This document shows, in pieces, positions 61,913 through 64,000 of a stretch of 64,000 nucleotides of DNA; position 1 is the stretch's first letter; each line of letters starts with the position of its first letter. The stretch spans positions 68,430 to 132,429 of the forward strand of contig NZ_GG695971.1 of the NCBI RefSeq assembly GCF_000159955.1, written 5' to 3'. A program made the position numbers and the translations under genes. A model generated the notes under the pieces. It did not search any database, was not told the DNA's origin, and was given only the letters and a program-made list of their open reading frames with translations. The DNA comes from Paenibacillus sp. oral taxon 786 str. D14. GTDB lineage: Bacteria; Bacillota; Bacilli; Paenibacillales; Paenibacillaceae.

Positions 61913-62836
61913 ATGTCGATTAATTACGCGATTTTGGGGATGCTGAGCGCCCGGTCTCTGACCGGTTACGATTTGAAGAAGATCATTCAGGATTCACCGT
62001 TTATGCCTTGGTCGGGCAATAACAATCAAATTTACAAGGCGTTAGTCGAGCTGCTGGAGGAGGGCTGGGTGACGAATGAAGTCCAGCATCAAGACAGTGC
62101 TCCATCGAAGAAGATCTATACGATTACCGAAGCCGGGCGGGAAGCGTTGAAAGCTTGGGTACTGTCACCGCCGGAGCTGCCGGAGTTCAAAAATACCTTC
62201 CTCGTGCGCCTCGCCTGGGCGGATTCGTTGGGGGAAGACGAACTGGACGCCCTCCTTACGGGGTATGAGCACGAATTATATTTACAGCTTGCCGCAGAGG
62301 AGGAGAAGCTCCGCCGGGGAGAGTTTTCACCACGCCGTACCTCTCGGGAAGCCTATCTCTGGGATCAAATCCATGGCCGAGTTCTGGAGCAATACCGGAG
62401 TGAGCTGGACTGGATCCGCCAACTTCGCGAGGACATGGGGATTCATTCAAAGGATCAGAAAGGGGAGAAACCTGTGAACTATCAAGTTGTGGAGAAAAAT
62501 AACCAAACCATCGTGGTCGTCACGTCCGCCGAACCGCCGATCACCACCGGGCAGGACGCGATTCGCCTCATCGAAGCGTGCATCGAGCACAACGCCGGAC
62601 GGCTCATTGTTTATGCTGAGGCGTTGTCCGAGGATTTTTTCAACTTGAGAACGGGATTGGCCGGAGAGATTCTGCAGAAATTTGTGAACTTCTCGCTTCG
62701 GACTGCCCTTGTGGTTGCCGACGGGAGCCTCATTAAAGGCCGGATGAAGGACCTGCTCGCAGAGTCCCATCGGGGGAATACTCTTCGGGTGTTTGCCAGC
62801 CAAGCCGAGGCGGAGAATTGGTTAGCAGAAAGTTAA
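61913..62836 (+). CDS. PadR regulator fused to a DUF4180 domain
   Basis: The 307-residue protein has an N-terminal PadR winged helix (INYAILGMLSARSLTGYDLKKII in parts), a helical PadR C-domain (about 90-180) and, after a short charged linker, a complete DUF4180 domain (about 190-305, with SEDFFNLRTGLAGEILQKF). DUF4180 is usually a separate protein of about 120 residues. The fusion suggests that DUF4180 acts as sensor or effector for the repressor. ATG 61913 follows GAGGTG; an upstream GTG lies within that site. A PadR-type operator is present at the promoter. Confidence 0.88.
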   Translation: MSINYAILGMLSARSLTGYDLKKIIQDSPFMPWSGNNNQIYKALVELLEEGWVTNEVQHQDSAPSKKIYTITEAGREALKAWVLSPPELPEFKNTFLVRLAWADSLGEDELDALLTGYEHELYLQLAAEEEKLRRGEFSPRRTSREAYLWDQIHGRVLEQYRSELDWIRQLREDMGIHSKDQKGEKPVNYQVVEKNNQTIVVVTSAEPPITTGQDAIRLIEACIEHNAGRLIVYAEALSEDFFNLRTGLAGEILQKFVNFSLRTALVVADGSLIKGRMKDLLAESHRGNTLRVFASQAEAENWLAES

Positions 62837-62933
62837 GACGGGCAACATTTCAACTCCGATGGGCTTCGCTGGTGATGCATGTCCCGGGAATGGTATAATT
62901 TTCTTATGGACAATGCGCTTGGGAGGCCAATCA

Positions 62934-63884
62934 ATGAGAGAAGAGCTATTGGAACAGCTGCAAACGTGGCATGAAGAGGATGAATACGAAAAGATCGTTC
63001 AAGCGGTCATGGACGTGCCGGAGGAAGAAAGAGATTATCAGCTGATCAGCCATTTGGGGCGTGCGCTGAATAATCTGGAACGGTACGAAGAGGCGGTTGA
63101 GCAATTCCTGAAGATTGCTGATGAGGGTCAGGATGACCCGTTGTGGCATTATCGGATCGGCTTGGCGTATTACTATTTGGATCGGTATGACGAAGCGCGG
63201 ATCGCGTTTGAGACGGCAGATCGGTTGGAGCCGGGAGACGAGGATACGTTGGAGTTCTTGAGTTGGATCGAAGAGAAGACAGCTGCAGGCGAGGCTGGGG
63301 ACGAGGAAGCAACATCGGAGTCGTCTGCGTCTGAAGCGGCGGAAGCTAAGGGTTCGGAGGGCGAGCAAATCGCGGCGGAACCGGTCGTTTTCGAAGGGGA
63401 TTTTGACGCGGAGGGCTTCTGGGACGATGACAATCCTGCGGCAGAGAAGTACGTCTCGGCGCCACCTACAGATGCGCTGGTCGAGTCTGTGGAGGAGTCA
63501 CTTGTTTTCCGGTTGCCGGCTTTTTATGTGAACCTGATGAAAGTGCATAATGGTGGAATCCCTCGGAACCGATACTTCCGGACTCAAACCGGCGAGACCA
63601 TCGAGATTCTAGGAATCATGGGCATCGGACGGGAAAAACCGCACTCCCTGTGCGGGGCAGCCGGAAGCCGTGCCACGATCGAGCGGGAAGGATATCCCGA
63701 ATTCGGTGTGGTCCTCTGCGATACGCCGTCTGACACCGGGGTCGTGATGCTTGATTATCGGGAATCCACCAACGTTGGCGAGCCGGAGGTGGTTTACGTT
63801 GAGAAGGCCAGCAAGAAGGCCACTCCTCTCGCGCCGAACTTCGAGGCGTTCGTACGGGGATTGACGGGCGGAACGCAAGAGTAA
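62934..63884 (+). CDS. TPR and SMI1/KNR4-domain protein
   Basis: The 316-residue cytoplasmic protein has two to three N-terminal TPR repeats (about 20-115, with DPLWHYRIGLAYYYLDRYDEA in parts). A low-complexity acidic Ala/Ser/Glu linker (about 118-155) follows, and then a C-terminal SMI1/KNR4 domain (LPAFYVNLMKVHNGG). SMI1/KNR4 domains are common in immunity proteins against polymorphic toxins but also occur in housekeeping proteins. I chose ATG 62934 because of GGGAGG; the longer frame lacks a ribosome site. No toxin gene is adjacent. Confidence 0.88.
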   Translation: MREELLEQLQTWHEEDEYEKIVQAVMDVPEEERDYQLISHLGRALNNLERYEEAVEQFLKIADEGQDDPLWHYRIGLAYYYLDRYDEARIAFETADRLEPGDEDTLEFLSWIEEKTAAGEAGDEEATSESSASEAAEAKGSEGEQIAAEPVVFEGDFDAEGFWDDDNPAAEKYVSAPPTDALVESVEESLVFRLPAFYVNLMKVHNGGIPRNRYFRTQTGETIEILGIMGIGREKPHSLCGAAGSRATIEREGYPEFGVVLCDTPSDTGVVMLDYRESTNVGEPEVVYVEKASKKATPLAPNFEAFVRGLTGGTQE

Positions 63885-63954
63885 AAATGTTATTCGTGTA
63901 TGTAATCCGGACAGAGGTGTTGTCAGGGGGATTTTTTGGGATGGGCAACTGAGC

Positions 63955-63985
63955 TAACGGACTCCAGAGACGTTAAATGTCCTTG
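63955..63985 (+). repeat. Fourth copy of the ACGGA-type intergenic repeat
   Basis: TAACGGACTCCAGAGACGTT begins at 63955 and ends in GTCCTTGC. It matches the copies at 61573-61705 in pattern. Confidence 0.5.
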
Positions 63986-64000
63986 CAGGGGATGTTCGCA

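Overview
The window looks like a chromosomal segment from a Paenibacillus-type member of the Firmicutes. Supporting signs are strong Shine-Dalgarno sites, a YesM/YesN two-component pair beside a sugar ABC operon, SLH-domain proteins, large multidomain glucanases of Paenibacillus/Bacillus circulans type, CcpA cre-like and Fur boxes, and the small CxxH protein next to rlmH. I saw no rRNA, tRNA, intact insertion sequence, prophage or CRISPR array.

Layout. 1-5.1 kb: a sensor kinase/response regulator pair divergent from a carbohydrate ABC uptake operon, followed by a truncated GH4 glycosidase. 5.8-12.3 kb: housekeeping and envelope genes (HtrA-like protease, glpD, SLH-CAP protein, CxxH protein, rlmH, a small secreted peptide ORF). 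12.3-17.8 kb: an FAD monooxygenase with a TetR regulator, then a strongly eroded stretch (broken NmrA/HxlR pair, APH-like kinase, AT-rich remnant, half an MFS transporter). 18.1-24.8 kb: a GntR/LacI-type regulator with an ABC importer and an EEP-family phosphoesterase, then MgtC. 25-29.8 kb: a POT peptide transporter, a WYL regulator with two small effector-type proteins, and gene fragments. 29.8-35.9 kb: a secreted GH16 beta-1,3-glucanase, a MATE pump, and a MerR regulator with a broken SDR. 36-39.2 kb: a Fur-boxed siderophore locus (Btr-like regulator, FeuA-like lipoprotein, BesA-like esterase). 39.2-50.6 kb: DUF817, HTH and DUF2975 genes, mqo, ohrR, a purine permease, a gamma-glutamyltransferase, sfsA and a nitrilase-GNAT-GNAT cluster. 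50.7-54.6 kb: a giant GH87 alpha-1,3-glucanase under a perfect cre. 54.9-57.5 kb: carboxyspermidine decarboxylase and dehydrogenase behind a riboswitch-like leader. 58.3-63.9 kb: an HMA protein with a CPG-motif P1B ATPase, a TetR, an autoregulated-looking PadR-DUF4180 fusion and a TPR-SMI1/KNR4 protein.

Themes. The two glucanases (GH16 and GH87) suggest attack on fungal-type alpha- and beta-1,3-glucans, with carbon control by CcpA. The iron locus resembles the Bacillus btr-feu-besA region without its permease genes. At least a dozen genes are broken by deletions, in-frame stops or frameshifts, so the segment appears to be eroding. The observations I rate highest are the structured leader with an intrinsic terminator upstream of the polyamine operon, the near-identical 37-bp element at two loci, and the split HMA/P1B-ATPase pair with a CPG motif.
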